Source: JAKFFN01 sp964444305 (GTDB lineage Bacteria > Sumerlaeota > Sumerlaeia > Sumerlaeales > Sumerlaeaceae). From it: a stretch of 25,165 bases of DNA. Positions 14,784-22,553 of this stretch are shown here, piece by piece. The DNA is taken from positions 1 to 25,165 of the forward strand of contig CAYUGQ010000025.1 in assembly GCA_964444305.1 (NCBI GenBank), read 5' to 3'. The position numbers were made by a program, and so were the translations under genes. The notes below the pieces were generated by a model that saw only the letters and a program-made list of their open reading frames with translations, made no database searches and was not told the DNA's origin. Within the stretch, counting starts at the first letter, position 1. The number at the start of each line of letters is the position of its first letter.

Positions 14784-16370
14784 ATGAAACTGCTAAAATT
14801 TGTTGGTGTGGCGGCCGTTGTGGTGCCGTGCTCAGTAGGTATGGGGCAGACGGTGACGGTTAATCAGAGCGCGACGGCGAATGGTACGACCGTATTTAAT
14901 ACGATTGGTGCGGCTCTGGATGTGGAGCCGGATGTGATCGAGATTACGGATTCGGAGGTGTATGAGGAGGTTATCACGATTTCCAATCCGGTTCAGATTG
15001 TTGGGACTGGTCTGGATCGTCCTATCCTGACTTTGCTGCCGAACCCGGATGGTTATGTGGTGTATGGGGAGAATGTGATTAATCGCGGTGGTATTGTGAT
15101 TGATCTGCCGGATACGTTGACGACGGGGAGTGTTAAGCTGCATAATCTTATCATTCTTCCGCAGAAGGCTGTTCCGAGTCCGGATCGTCTTCGTTCGGCT
15201 ATTGAGAATACGAACAATAACCTTTATCTTGAGCTGGATAACGTTTTAATTACGGCTAATAATGGGAGCGATGTACCGCTTTCGCCGGATGGTATGGTGA
15301 GCTTGGTGTCGACGTTTCAGCCGTCGCATAATTCGCCTCATACGCCTTTTGGGGCTAATGGAATTATGCTGGGGCGGCCTGCCCGGGGTGGGACGCCGAT
15401 GTTTGAGGGTGAGGGTGTGGAGCTGTTGATTAAGGATAGCATTGTTACTCACTTTCGAAATGATTATAATGCGTCAGAGCCTGAGCGTTGGCCGAAGGCT
15501 GTGCAGATGTTGAATCCTTATACGGATTATTCTAATCCGGATCCGAACATTCGGCGACTGGTTCGTGTGGAGGGTGAGAGCAAGATTACGCATTGCCGCG
15601 TGGGTATTGAGCTGTCAGGGGATCTGATTATGAGGTCTGGTGGACAGCGGATTATCATGATGGGTCATTCTACGCAGGCGCTTGATTTTGTGGGCCCGGC
15701 TCCTAATGAGCGAACTATTGAGAATGTGAATTTTACTAATATGGCTGCGAATACGATTTGGGATCGGGGGCATGGGCCGGTGCGGTGGACGATGCGGCAT
15801 TGTTCTAACTTTAATACGCTGAACAGTATTGTTATCGTGAGCGGTGCGGGTGTGGGTTCGATTCTGATTGAGGATTCGACTTTGGTCGGGGGCCGGTATG
15901 CTGCGACTGCGGGCAAGGCTTATACGTTTGATATCAGACCGGGCACTTCGTGTGATATTACGATCCGGAACAGCATTTTGGGGGGTAAGCAGAATCATTC
16001 TCTGCCGCCAAATCCGCCGAATGCTGATCTTTCTGCTATCCGGGATTTTAACGTGTTCCGGTATGCGGGTGTGAATGACCTGACGCTTGAAGGTGCGGCT
16101 TTTATCGGTGAGGGTCTTTATGCTTTCCGGGCTTCGGAGACGGGTGAGTTTCTGGGGTTTGAGGAGGGCGAGGATGCGACGCGGACGGGGGAACCGAGCA
16201 CGACGTCGGATCCTAATTTCATCCATGTGAATCCGAGTGATCCGCTGAATGAGATGTTCCTGGATGTGATTAACTCTGATTATGCTACGGCTAGTGCGAC
16301 GAATGGTCCACTGGGCGGTGGTGGTGATTATGTGGGGGTGTCTACGGTTTCGGACTGGACACTTTATTAA
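14784..16370 (+). CDS. Secreted right-handed beta-helix-like protein with DWTLY C-terminus
   Basis: This is a 528-residue exported protein with a signal peptide (MKLLKFVGVAAVVVPCSVGMGQ). The body shows the spacing of a pectate-lyase-type beta-helix: an early segment TVFNTIGAALDVEPDVIEITDSEVYEE (the usual 'itdAi..a..GDtI.i..G.Y.E' opening of such proteins), then short strands such as VQIVGTG, LELDNVLITANN, ILIEDSTLVGG and DITIRNSILGG. No catalytic motif is recognised, so it may be an adhesin, glycan binder or lyase. It ends GVSTVSDWTLY, matching the tail of two other exported proteins here. ATG 14784 has GGGAG eight bases upstream. The upstream 247 bp are AT-richer near the gene but hold no clear gene. 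Confidence 0.82.
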   Translation: MKLLKFVGVAAVVVPCSVGMGQTVTVNQSATANGTTVFNTIGAALDVEPDVIEITDSEVYEEVITISNPVQIVGTGLDRPILTLLPNPDGYVVYGENVINRGGIVIDLPDTLTTGSVKLHNLIILPQKAVPSPDRLRSAIENTNNNLYLELDNVLITANNGSDVPLSPDGMVSLVSTFQPSHNSPHTPFGANGIMLGRPARGGTPMFEGEGVELLIKDSIVTHFRNDYNASEPERWPKAVQMLNPYTDYSNPDPNIRRLVRVEGESKITHCRVGIELSGDLIMRSGGQRIIMMGHSTQALDFVGPAPNERTIENVNFTNMAANTIWDRGHGPVRWTMRHCSNFNTLNSIVIVSGAGVGSILIEDSTLVGGRYAATAGKAYTFDIRPGTSCDITIRNSILGGKQNHSLPPNPPNADLSAIRDFNVFRYAGVNDLTLEGAAFIGEGLYAFRASETGEFLGFEEGEDATRTGEPSTTSDPNFIHVNPSDPLNEMFLDVINSDYATASATNGPLGGGGDYVGVSTVSDWTLY

Positions 16371-16415
16371 TGGCTTTTGGAATGTAGGTTTTTTCCAGGG
16401 CGGTTTTTGATTGTG

Positions 16416-16467
16416 GGCCCGGAGAGTTGACCTGGTGTTTTGGGTTGATGCTTCCGGGCCTTTTTTT
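16416..16467 (+). terminator. Probable terminator after the beta-helix protein gene
   Basis: GGCCCGGA (16416-16423) pairs with TCCGGGCC (16453-16460), followed by seven Ts. The loop is long (29 bases), which lowers confidence. The remaining ~200 bp up to the tRNA-Glu gene show no gene; TAGTAT near 16641-16646 could be the -10 box of the tRNA promoter. Confidence 0.65.
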
Positions 16468-16664
16468 ATTGGGGAGGCGGGGATTTGGGAGTCTGGGCGA
16501 GAATGATCCGTACTTGTTTTTTTAGGGGCCTGGGCCTGGGAGATTTGTGGGTTATGATGGGGGCTGACGTTGGCAGGGGTATGGGGTTTTTATTGGTGGC
16601 GGGGAGGTATTTGGTGCCGAATAGGGCTGGGATTTTGGGGTAGTATGAGGTCCCACTTACTTGG

Positions 16665-16741
16665 GCCCGGTTCGTCTAGCGGTTCAGGACATCGCCCTCT
16701 CACGGCGAAGATCACGGGTTCGAATCCCGTACCGGGTACCA
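16665..16741 (+). tRNA. tRNA-Glu (anticodon CTC)
   Basis: The acceptor stem GCCCGGT pairs with ACCGGGT, followed by discriminator A and an encoded CCA (16739-16741). The anticodon stem TCGCC/GGCGA encloses CTCTCAC, giving anticodon CTC for GAG. The T arm is ACGGGTTCGAATCCCGT. Confidence 0.95.
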
Positions 16742-16835
16742 CTTTTGTTAGTACTCTCTGCACACGCTGCGCTGGTTAATCCAAAGACAGAATTTTATTA
16801 CGAGACCTTCTGAGTCCCATATTTTACGAGCTACC

Positions 16836-18371
16836 TTGCCGCCTGAAGTGGCTTTTGATTTGGGGGCGCTTGATGTGCATCTGCGTCGTGCTTTTGATGT
16901 TGGTGATGGGGCGGGATTGCGTCTGCTGAGGCGGAGTATTGATGCCCGCGGGCGGAGTATTAGGGTGCATGTTGAGGCGGAAATCGTGGAGAGGGGTGCC
17001 ACGCTTTTTGTTTATGAATTCGCGTACAGAAATGTAAGGAGTGCGGCTCCGGCTATTATTGCTGGGGCGGGGCCGGCGGGACTGTTTGCGGCGTTACGTC
17101 TTATTGAGCTGGGGATTAAGCCTATTGTGCTGGAGCGGGGCAAAGATGTCCGTGCCCGGCGGCACGATCTGGCGGCGATTACTCGAAAGCATATCGTTAA
17201 TCCTGACAGCAATTACTGCTTTGGTGAGGGTGGGGCGGGGACGTATTCTGATGGGAAGCTTTATACGCGCGCAACCAAGCGTGGTGATGTGCGGCGGGTG
17301 CTGGAGGTGCTGGCCCGGCATGGTGCCAGCGAGGAAATCCTTTATGATGCGCATCCGCATATCGGCACGAACAAGTTGCCGGGGCTTGTTCAGGCTTTGC
17401 GAGAAACCATTATCGAACATGGCGGTGAAGTGCGCTTTAATACTCGCATGGATGATTTTATCATCGAAGACGGTGAGATGAGGGGTGTTCTTACGCAGTA
17501 TGGCGAGCGGGTTTTAGGCACGGGATTTATCCTGGCGACGGGGCACAGTGCGCGAGATATTTTTCACCTGCTGGCCCGCCGGGAGATTTTGATTGAATCG
17601 AAGCCTTTTGCGATGGGGGTGCGCATTGAGCACCAGCAAAGTCTGGTAGATCAGATTCAGTATCATGGGAGGCCGCGGGGCGAGTTTTTGCCGGCGGCGG
17701 CTTATTCTCTTGTGAGCCAAGTCAATTTCGAGAACAGAGAGCGGGGGGTTTTTTCTTTTTGTATGTGTCCGGGGGGGTTCATTGTGCCTGCTGCTACTGC
17801 GCCAGGTGAGATTGTTGTGAATGGTATGTCGCCTTCGCGGCGCAATGGTGCTTTTGCGAATAGTGGGATTGTGGTTGGTATCAATGAGGAGGACCTGGCA
17901 CCTTTTGCGCATCACGGAGCGTTGGCCGGACTTGAAATGCAGAAATCACTGGAGCAGGCTGCCTGGGTGTGGGGTGGGGGGACCCAACGGGCGCCGGCAC
18001 AGCTTATGGCGGATTTTGTTGGCGGACGGGATTCGCAGGAAACGTTGCCTACTTCCTATTTTCCGGGACTGACTGCTGCGCCGCTGCATAAATTATTGCC
18101 GGTGCCTCTGCGCTATCGCCTTCAGGTGGGCTTTCAGGATTTCGGTAAAAAGATGCGTGGTTTTCTTACGAATGATGCGCAGATCATTGGCGTGGAAAGT
18201 CGTACTTCCTCACCTGTCCGCATCCCGCGGGACCGGGAGACGCTGGCGCATCCGCAATTCAGGAATCTTTTCCCCTGCGGGGAGGGGGCCGGCTATGCAG
18301 GGGGTATCGTTTCGGCAGCGATTGATGGCGAACGATGCGCGGAGGCGCTGTTTAATTCGCTGAAATTGTAG
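16836..18371 (+). CDS. NAD(P)/FAD-dependent dehydrogenase, COG2509-type
   Basis: This is a flavoprotein of about 511 residues in the uncharacterised FAD-dependent dehydrogenase group (COG2509-like). A short N-terminal alpha/beta domain (1-65) precedes the FAD fold AIIAGAGPAGLFAALRL (GAGPAG 77-82). Family-specific segments follow: NYCFGEGGAGTYSDGKLYTR, ATGHSARDIFHLL, FAMGVRIEHQQ, FCMCPGGFIV, and the closing FPCGEGAGYAGGIVSAAIDGERCAEAL. The substrate is not known. The start is uncertain. TTG 16836 has no ribosome site, and the frame is open upstream to a TAG at 16749 without ATG, GTG or TTG. Upstream codons encode HILRATLPPEV, which looks like the normal family N-terminus, so translation may start at a rare codon (for example ATT 16797). 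Confidence 0.88.
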   Translation: MPPEVAFDLGALDVHLRRAFDVGDGAGLRLLRRSIDARGRSIRVHVEAEIVERGATLFVYEFAYRNVRSAAPAIIAGAGPAGLFAALRLIELGIKPIVLERGKDVRARRHDLAAITRKHIVNPDSNYCFGEGGAGTYSDGKLYTRATKRGDVRRVLEVLARHGASEEILYDAHPHIGTNKLPGLVQALRETIIEHGGEVRFNTRMDDFIIEDGEMRGVLTQYGERVLGTGFILATGHSARDIFHLLARREILIESKPFAMGVRIEHQQSLVDQIQYHGRPRGEFLPAAAYSLVSQVNFENRERGVFSFCMCPGGFIVPAATAPGEIVVNGMSPSRRNGAFANSGIVVGINEEDLAPFAHHGALAGLEMQKSLEQAAWVWGGGTQRAPAQLMADFVGGRDSQETLPTSYFPGLTAAPLHKLLPVPLRYRLQVGFQDFGKKMRGFLTNDAQIIGVESRTSSPVRIPRDRETLAHPQFRNLFPCGEGAGYAGGIVSAAIDGERCAEALFNSLKL

Positions 18372-18487
18372 CACTTGTTAACAGCCAGTGAATGTGCGTT
18401 TTTGTTCGATTTCTCTTGCAGAAGTGAGCGGTATGCGTGTAAATTTAATACTTATATCATTTCTATTTTTTAAAGGGTGGACTACGT

Positions 18488-19618
18488 ATGATAAGAAAGA
18501 TTGTTTTTGCGGCGGCAACCGCGGCGATTTGCTCTGGGGCTGTGGCGCAAAACATTACATGGAATATGTCTTCGGCCAACATTCCATCCGGCAGTATCCA
18601 GATGCACGGTAGCGCGATCGTAAATGTCGACGGGGTTAATTATCTCTACGCTGTCGGCGGCAACACTGCCGCAGCTGGAACTGACAGCACCAAAATTTAC
18701 TATGCGGCCTTACCGGCCACTGGTGCGGACGCTGACCTGACTTGGGCTGAAGCGACTTATGCGTTCCCCAACCAAAGTGCGACTTATATTACCCGTGGTT
18801 CCGTCGGTTATAATGGACGCCTCTATGTGGTGGGAGGAACCTTCAACGCTGGCGCTACGACTGGCGCTGCCTACAATGGCATCCGGGTTTACCAGCCGGA
18901 CAGCACGGGCAATATTACTGGTGTACAGCAGGAGTATACGGATGCAACTGCGGTTCCGGCGGTCAACCGTCTTGAAATGACGGCTGTCGCCCGCCAGAGC
19001 ACGGATAACCCTGCTAATGGTGTCCTTTACATCATCGGAGGCGGAAGTACCAATCCTCGTCCGAACGTTGTGCAGAAAGTGACTATCGATGGTGCCACGG
19101 GCGATATTGTTGGTACCGTTTCCACAGCCGGGACCCTCGCAACGGGAGTCGGGCAGGCACCGTCGGTGATTTTCAACAACCGTCTTTATGTGATTGGTGG
19201 ATATCCCGGGGCTGTTGGCGGTCTTACCAGCGTGCAATATGCCACAATTGAATCGGACGACAATCTTGGATCTTTCAGCAATACCACTGCGGTTCTTCCC
19301 GAAGGTCGCTTTGATGGTGGTGCTGTCGTTTACAACGGCACGATTTACGTCCTTGGTGGTGCTGTGACTGGAAACGGCGATGCGCGGGACACTGCCTATC
19401 GTGCTACCGTCGACCCAATCACTGGTGACATCACCGCCTGGACGGCGGACTCGCCTATTCCTTTGACGACTGCCACTGGCGGGTACAGGCGCGTTGGTGC
19501 CGTCTCAACCCCTGAAGCTATCTATATGATCGGTGGACGTCACGACGCCAATAACATTTCTGGCCGACTCGTGACCGGTAGCGTTGACAGTAATGTTGAT
19601 GAGTGGATGATGTACTAA
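18488..19618 (+). CDS. Secreted six-bladed kelch-like propeller with DEWMMY C-terminus
   Basis: This is a 376-residue exported protein with a signal peptide (MIRKIVFAAATAAICSGAVAQ). Six kelch strands are readable: NYLYAVGGNT, RLYVVGGTF, VLYIIGGGS, RLYVIGGYP, TIYVLGGAV and AIYMIGGRH, which fits a single six-bladed propeller with no extra domain. It ends SVDSNVDEWMMY, the third example of the [DE]WxxY tail in this window. Codons are richer in C-ending forms (ACC, GTC, AAC, ATC) than in the T-ending neighbours, which may mean high expression. ATG 18488 follows AAAGGGTGG. A strong terminator lies 30 bp after the stop. The ligand is unknown. Confidence 0.85.
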   Translation: MIRKIVFAAATAAICSGAVAQNITWNMSSANIPSGSIQMHGSAIVNVDGVNYLYAVGGNTAAAGTDSTKIYYAALPATGADADLTWAEATYAFPNQSATYITRGSVGYNGRLYVVGGTFNAGATTGAAYNGIRVYQPDSTGNITGVQQEYTDATAVPAVNRLEMTAVARQSTDNPANGVLYIIGGGSTNPRPNVVQKVTIDGATGDIVGTVSTAGTLATGVGQAPSVIFNNRLYVIGGYPGAVGGLTSVQYATIESDDNLGSFSNTTAVLPEGRFDGGAVVYNGTIYVLGGAVTGNGDARDTAYRATVDPITGDITAWTADSPIPLTTATGGYRRVGAVSTPEAIYMIGGRHDANNISGRLVTGSVDSNVDEWMMY

Positions 19619-19647
19619 CCGCTGATCCATAGTCGCAGTTGTATCCA

Positions 19648-19678
19648 GAGGGTGCCGCAGTTTGCGGCACCCTCTTTT
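19648..19678 (+). terminator. Rho-independent terminator after the second kelch gene
   Basis: A perfect 12-bp stem, GAGGGTGCCGCA (19648-19659) with TGCGGCACCCTC (19663-19674), has a three-base loop and is followed by TTTT. Confidence 0.93.
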
Positions 19679-19737
19679 GATTGGGACTGTTGGCTGGATT
19701 TAACTGTGAAAGATGTATTCGATTTATTGGTGTCAAA

Positions 19738-20454
19738 TCACCCATAAATTATATGGGGTTTGCCTTGGACTTGATAGCTATATGTTTGTTTGAGGTTTTG
19801 GAACTCTTCATCTGATAGACGGTGTTTTCCGTAGCGCAGGTAGTTTTGGGATAGTTTCTCGAAGATGTTTATAAGATGGCGTTTTTGGAGGCGCATTAGG
19901 ATGTTGCCTTCGAGGTTGTCGCCTTGGCAGGAGCGTACGGTTCGGTTGCTTCTTTTGATTTGTGATGTGCCGTATGTTATCAAGTCGAACAGTTCTTCGG
20001 CCATTTGTTGCTCTGCCGGGTCGAGTTGCTGGTATATTGACGATTTTCGTGCTTCAGCACACAGCCACTGGTGTACTTCTTCTATGGAACTCATGGGCAG
20101 GTTTACGATCCAGGTTGCAGCGGTTTTGTTGGTTTGAACTCCTAAGGCGGTGTGGAGTTTTTCTTCTGTTGCTGTGGTTGCGATCTTGTCGTCTACTGTA
20201 ACGTAATGGTATTCGTTGGGAGTTTGAAAGACTGTTTCGGCGATGGCGCAGATGAATGCTTTGTTGTGTTTTCCTGCTAAGGAGCCGCGCATGATTAGTT
20301 TCATGCGTTTTGCGGAGCCTTTTCCGAGTTGGAAGATGTGGGGGCCGTTGGTGACCATGTATACGCGATGACCGGGAGTGGTGATGTCGTGGCAGTGGCT
20401 GGCGCTTTTGACTGGTCCTATTGTTTGAACGAGTTGTAGGGCTTTATTTTTCAT
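19738..20454 (-). CDS. Unknown protein, possible GIY-YIG-like N-terminal domain
   Basis: This is a 238-residue cytoplasmic protein with no signal peptide or membrane helix. I do not recognise the whole. Residues about 30-68 (RVYMVTNGPHIFQLGKGSAKR...KHNKAF) follow the spacing of a GIY-YIG nuclease: VYMV in place of GIY, FQLGKG in place of YIG, then basic residues. A downstream EEKLHTALG could carry the usual Glu. The C-terminal half is charged and helical (DPAEQQMAEELFDLI, HLINIFEKLSQNYLRYGKHRLSDEEFQNLKQ). ATG 20454 has no clear ribosome site. It converges on the kelch gene and stands alone. Because the GIY motif is degenerate, nuclease activity is only a guess. Confidence 0.72.
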   Translation of the reverse strand: MKNKALQLVQTIGPVKSASHCHDITTPGHRVYMVTNGPHIFQLGKGSAKRMKLIMRGSLAGKHNKAFICAIAETVFQTPNEYHYVTVDDKIATTATEEKLHTALGVQTNKTAATWIVNLPMSSIEEVHQWLCAEARKSSIYQQLDPAEQQMAEELFDLITYGTSQIKRSNRTVRSCQGDNLEGNILMRLQKRHLINIFEKLSQNYLRYGKHRLSDEEFQNLKQTYSYQVQGKPHIIYG

Positions 20455-20552
20455 TTGGAATCAGGGGATTATGAGGGTCGGGTTATGGGGAGAAACAGGG
20501 GGCGGAGTATTTGGAGGCGAAAATGGGGCAGGTGGGAGTCTGGGAAGGGAAA

Positions 20553-20630
20553 TGGGGTGAGTAGAGGGATTCGAACCCTCGACCTCCAGAGCCACAATCT
20601 GGCGTTCTAACCAACTGAACTATACCCACC
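20553..20630 (-). tRNA. tRNA-His (anticodon GTG)
   Basis: The reverse complement has acceptor GTGGGTA pairing with TACTCAC, C73 opposite an encoded extra G(-1), and an encoded CCA at 20555-20553. The G(-1):C73 pair is the identity mark of bacterial tRNA-His. The anticodon stem CCAGA/TCTGG holds TTGTGGC, giving GTG. Confidence 0.95.
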
Positions 20631-20861
20631 ACGATGCGCAAGGTTGTCTGCGGCTGTCAGTGCTGATGATGTGGCTGGGAATTTTGGGATCCCGAGTGTT
20701 GGCACTGTGCGGACTTAGGGTTGCGCGCATTGGGCTATTACCGGATTGTGGGCTGTCCTATTCTTTGGGATTATTATCGGTGGCATTTTGCAAAAGAATC
20801 CTTGCGCGTGGGGCATTGGAATTGGAGGTTCGCGGGGATTAACCTGTTGGGATGGGAACTG

Positions 20862-22040
20862 ATGCCGCTTGTGAGAAGTAATGATTCGCGTGATCCGATT
20901 GCGCCTTATGTGATTTTGCTGTGGAAGAAGAAGTGGTTGATTGGTGGTGTGGCGATTCTTACGGCGGTGCTTACTTATGTGGCTTTGTTGTTTGTTTCGT
21001 CTACGTTTCGGGTTCATGCTGAGATTTTTGTGAATCAGTTGCCGTCTGTGCCTGAGGGGCAGACACCTAATCCTGATACGGTGGCTTCGATGATGATGAG
21101 CCAAAGCGTGCTGGGGAAGGTGCGGGATGACCTGGTGGAGAAGTATGAGATTGAGCCGCCGCCTATTGAGCGTTTTGGGAAGGCGTTTAAGGTTAATTCT
21201 ACGATTCTTCAAGATACGACGGTTCGGCGGGAGCTTTCGCCTGTTTTGGAGCTGACGGTGGACGGTAAGGGGCCGGAGGCAACGCGGTTTACGATGGAGC
21301 GCTGGACTCATCACTTTGTTTCTGATTTTGGCAACTATGTGGTGCAAGAGGCGACGCTGAAGCGGAATGCTTATCTTGAGGAGATCAGCCAGGTTGAATC
21401 GAGGATGGCTGAGCTCACAGGGCAGCGGGTTGCTATTGAAACGCAGTTGCCGTATCTCAGGAAAATTTATGCGGAGCAGTTAGAGCTTTTGTCATCTGCC
21501 CGATTGCGAGAAAATTCGCGGGGTGACGATGGATCTAACAATGCGAGTGTTGAGGTTTATATGCCGGCGGCGCGCATGAAGCCAGGGTTGCTTGAGCGTT
21601 TGTCTGAGCTGCGGCTGCAGATTCGGTCCGGGGAGGCCCCGACGACGGCGGCGCAGGCAGTGGCTGCTTTGCAGGCGAGTATTAATGATACTGAGACCAG
21701 CATTGCGGCGATTCAGCAGGAGTATGCGCGGGCTATTAATGAGGATGATCGGCTGTCGCGGGAAATTTTGATGTTCGAGCAGTTACGTACTAATTTGAAT
21801 TCGGCGCTGGCGCGGGTGAGTGTGGCGGCGGCGGTCCAGCGTCATGGTGACGATAACGGCCTGCCTACTGGTGGAGACATTCGTGCTCTTTCGATGCCAG
21901 TGACGCCGGAGGCGCGGATCTGGCCGAAACGGACTTTTGCGGCGGCGGCGGCTGGTGTAGCGGGGGGTGTGCTGGCGGTGTTCTTTGTACTTTTGAGTAA
22001 TTACATTGCTAATTTGACGCCGGTGCGGAGAGAGGAATAA
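20862..22040 (+). CDS. Wzz-like polysaccharide chain-length/co-polymerase protein
   Basis: This is about 392 residues with the layout of Wzz/polysaccharide co-polymerase proteins. A short cytoplasmic N-terminus (DPIAPYVILLWKKKW) is followed by a first membrane helix (WLIGGVAILTAVLTYVALLFV), a long periplasmic region with coiled-coil-like stretches (EISQVESRMAELTGQRVAIE; ASINDTETSIAAIQQEYARA), and a second helix close to the C-terminus (about AAAGVAGGVLAVFFVLLSN). No tyrosine-kinase domain follows. ATG 20862 is preferred over a longer frame from 20721 because it places the usual N-terminus at the start. The 231 bp between tRNA-His and this start hold nothing I recognise. It overlaps no glycosyltransferase genes here, so the polysaccharide locus must lie elsewhere. 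It is followed two bases later by bcp. Confidence 0.82.
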   Translation: MPLVRSNDSRDPIAPYVILLWKKKWLIGGVAILTAVLTYVALLFVSSTFRVHAEIFVNQLPSVPEGQTPNPDTVASMMMSQSVLGKVRDDLVEKYEIEPPPIERFGKAFKVNSTILQDTTVRRELSPVLELTVDGKGPEATRFTMERWTHHFVSDFGNYVVQEATLKRNAYLEEISQVESRMAELTGQRVAIETQLPYLRKIYAEQLELLSSARLRENSRGDDGSNNASVEVYMPAARMKPGLLERLSELRLQIRSGEAPTTAAQAVAALQASINDTETSIAAIQQEYARAINEDDRLSREILMFEQLRTNLNSALARVSVAAAVQRHGDDNGLPTGGDIRALSMPVTPEARIWPKRTFAAAAAGVAGGVLAVFFVLLSNYIANLTPVRREE

Positions 22041-22042
22041 TC

Positions 22043-22513
22043 ATGCTTAAGCCGGGGGATAATGCGCCGTCGTTTACCGCGGAGACAGGGTCGGGAGAAG
22101 AGGTATCGCTGGAGCAGTTTCGCGGTAAGTGGGTTGTCTTATATTTTTATCCGAGAGATAACACGCCGGGATGTACGAGGCAGGCGTGTGCTTTTCGGGA
22201 TGCAAGTGGCGACTTCTCTGATCTGAGTGCGGTGATTTTGGGGTGCAGTGGCGATAGTGTTGCTTCGCACAGCAAGTTTGCGGAGAAACATGGTTTGCCG
22301 TTTCATCTTTTAAGCGATCCTGACCGGAGACTTGCGGAGGACTATGGCGTCTGGCAGGAAAAGAAGCTGTATGGCAAGACGCATATGGGTATTGTCCGGA
22401 CGACATTCCTGATTGATCCGGAGGGGAAGATAGCAGAGGTGTGGCCGAAGGTGAGAGTGGATGGCCATATTGAGAAGGTGCTTGAGCGGCTGAGGGAGCT
22501 GGCTGAAAGCTGA
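22043..22513 (+). CDS. bcp: Thioredoxin-dependent peroxiredoxin (Bcp/PrxQ)
   Basis: This is a 156-residue peroxiredoxin that reduces hydrogen peroxide and alkyl hydroperoxides with thioredoxin. The motif YFYPRDNTPGCTRQACAFRD places the peroxidatic Cys at 44 and the resolving Cys at 49, the arrangement of E. coli Bcp. Further family segments are FHLLSDPDRRLAEDYGVW and RTTFLIDPEGKI. Length is normal for the family. ATG 22043 lies two bases after the Wzz-like stop, so the two genes are probably co-transcribed, although no functional link is obvious. No signal peptide is visible. Confidence 0.96.
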   Translation: MLKPGDNAPSFTAETGSGEEVSLEQFRGKWVVLYFYPRDNTPGCTRQACAFRDASGDFSDLSAVILGCSGDSVASHSKFAEKHGLPFHLLSDPDRRLAEDYGVWQEKKLYGKTHMGIVRTTFLIDPEGKIAEVWPKVRVDGHIEKVLERLRELAES

Positions 22514-22553
22514 CAGAACTCATGAACGGAGGGTCTACTCCCCTGCCTGCTGG

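Noticed and set aside
15615..16226. 203-codon minus-strand frame opposite the beta-helix gene
   Set aside because: It is extremely Arg/Ile/Pro-rich, typical of an antisense shadow of a T- and G-rich coding strand.
20721..20861. 47-residue N-terminal extension of the Wzz-like protein
   Set aside because: It adds unrelated residues before the typical short cytoplasmic N-terminus. ATG 20862 fits the family layout.
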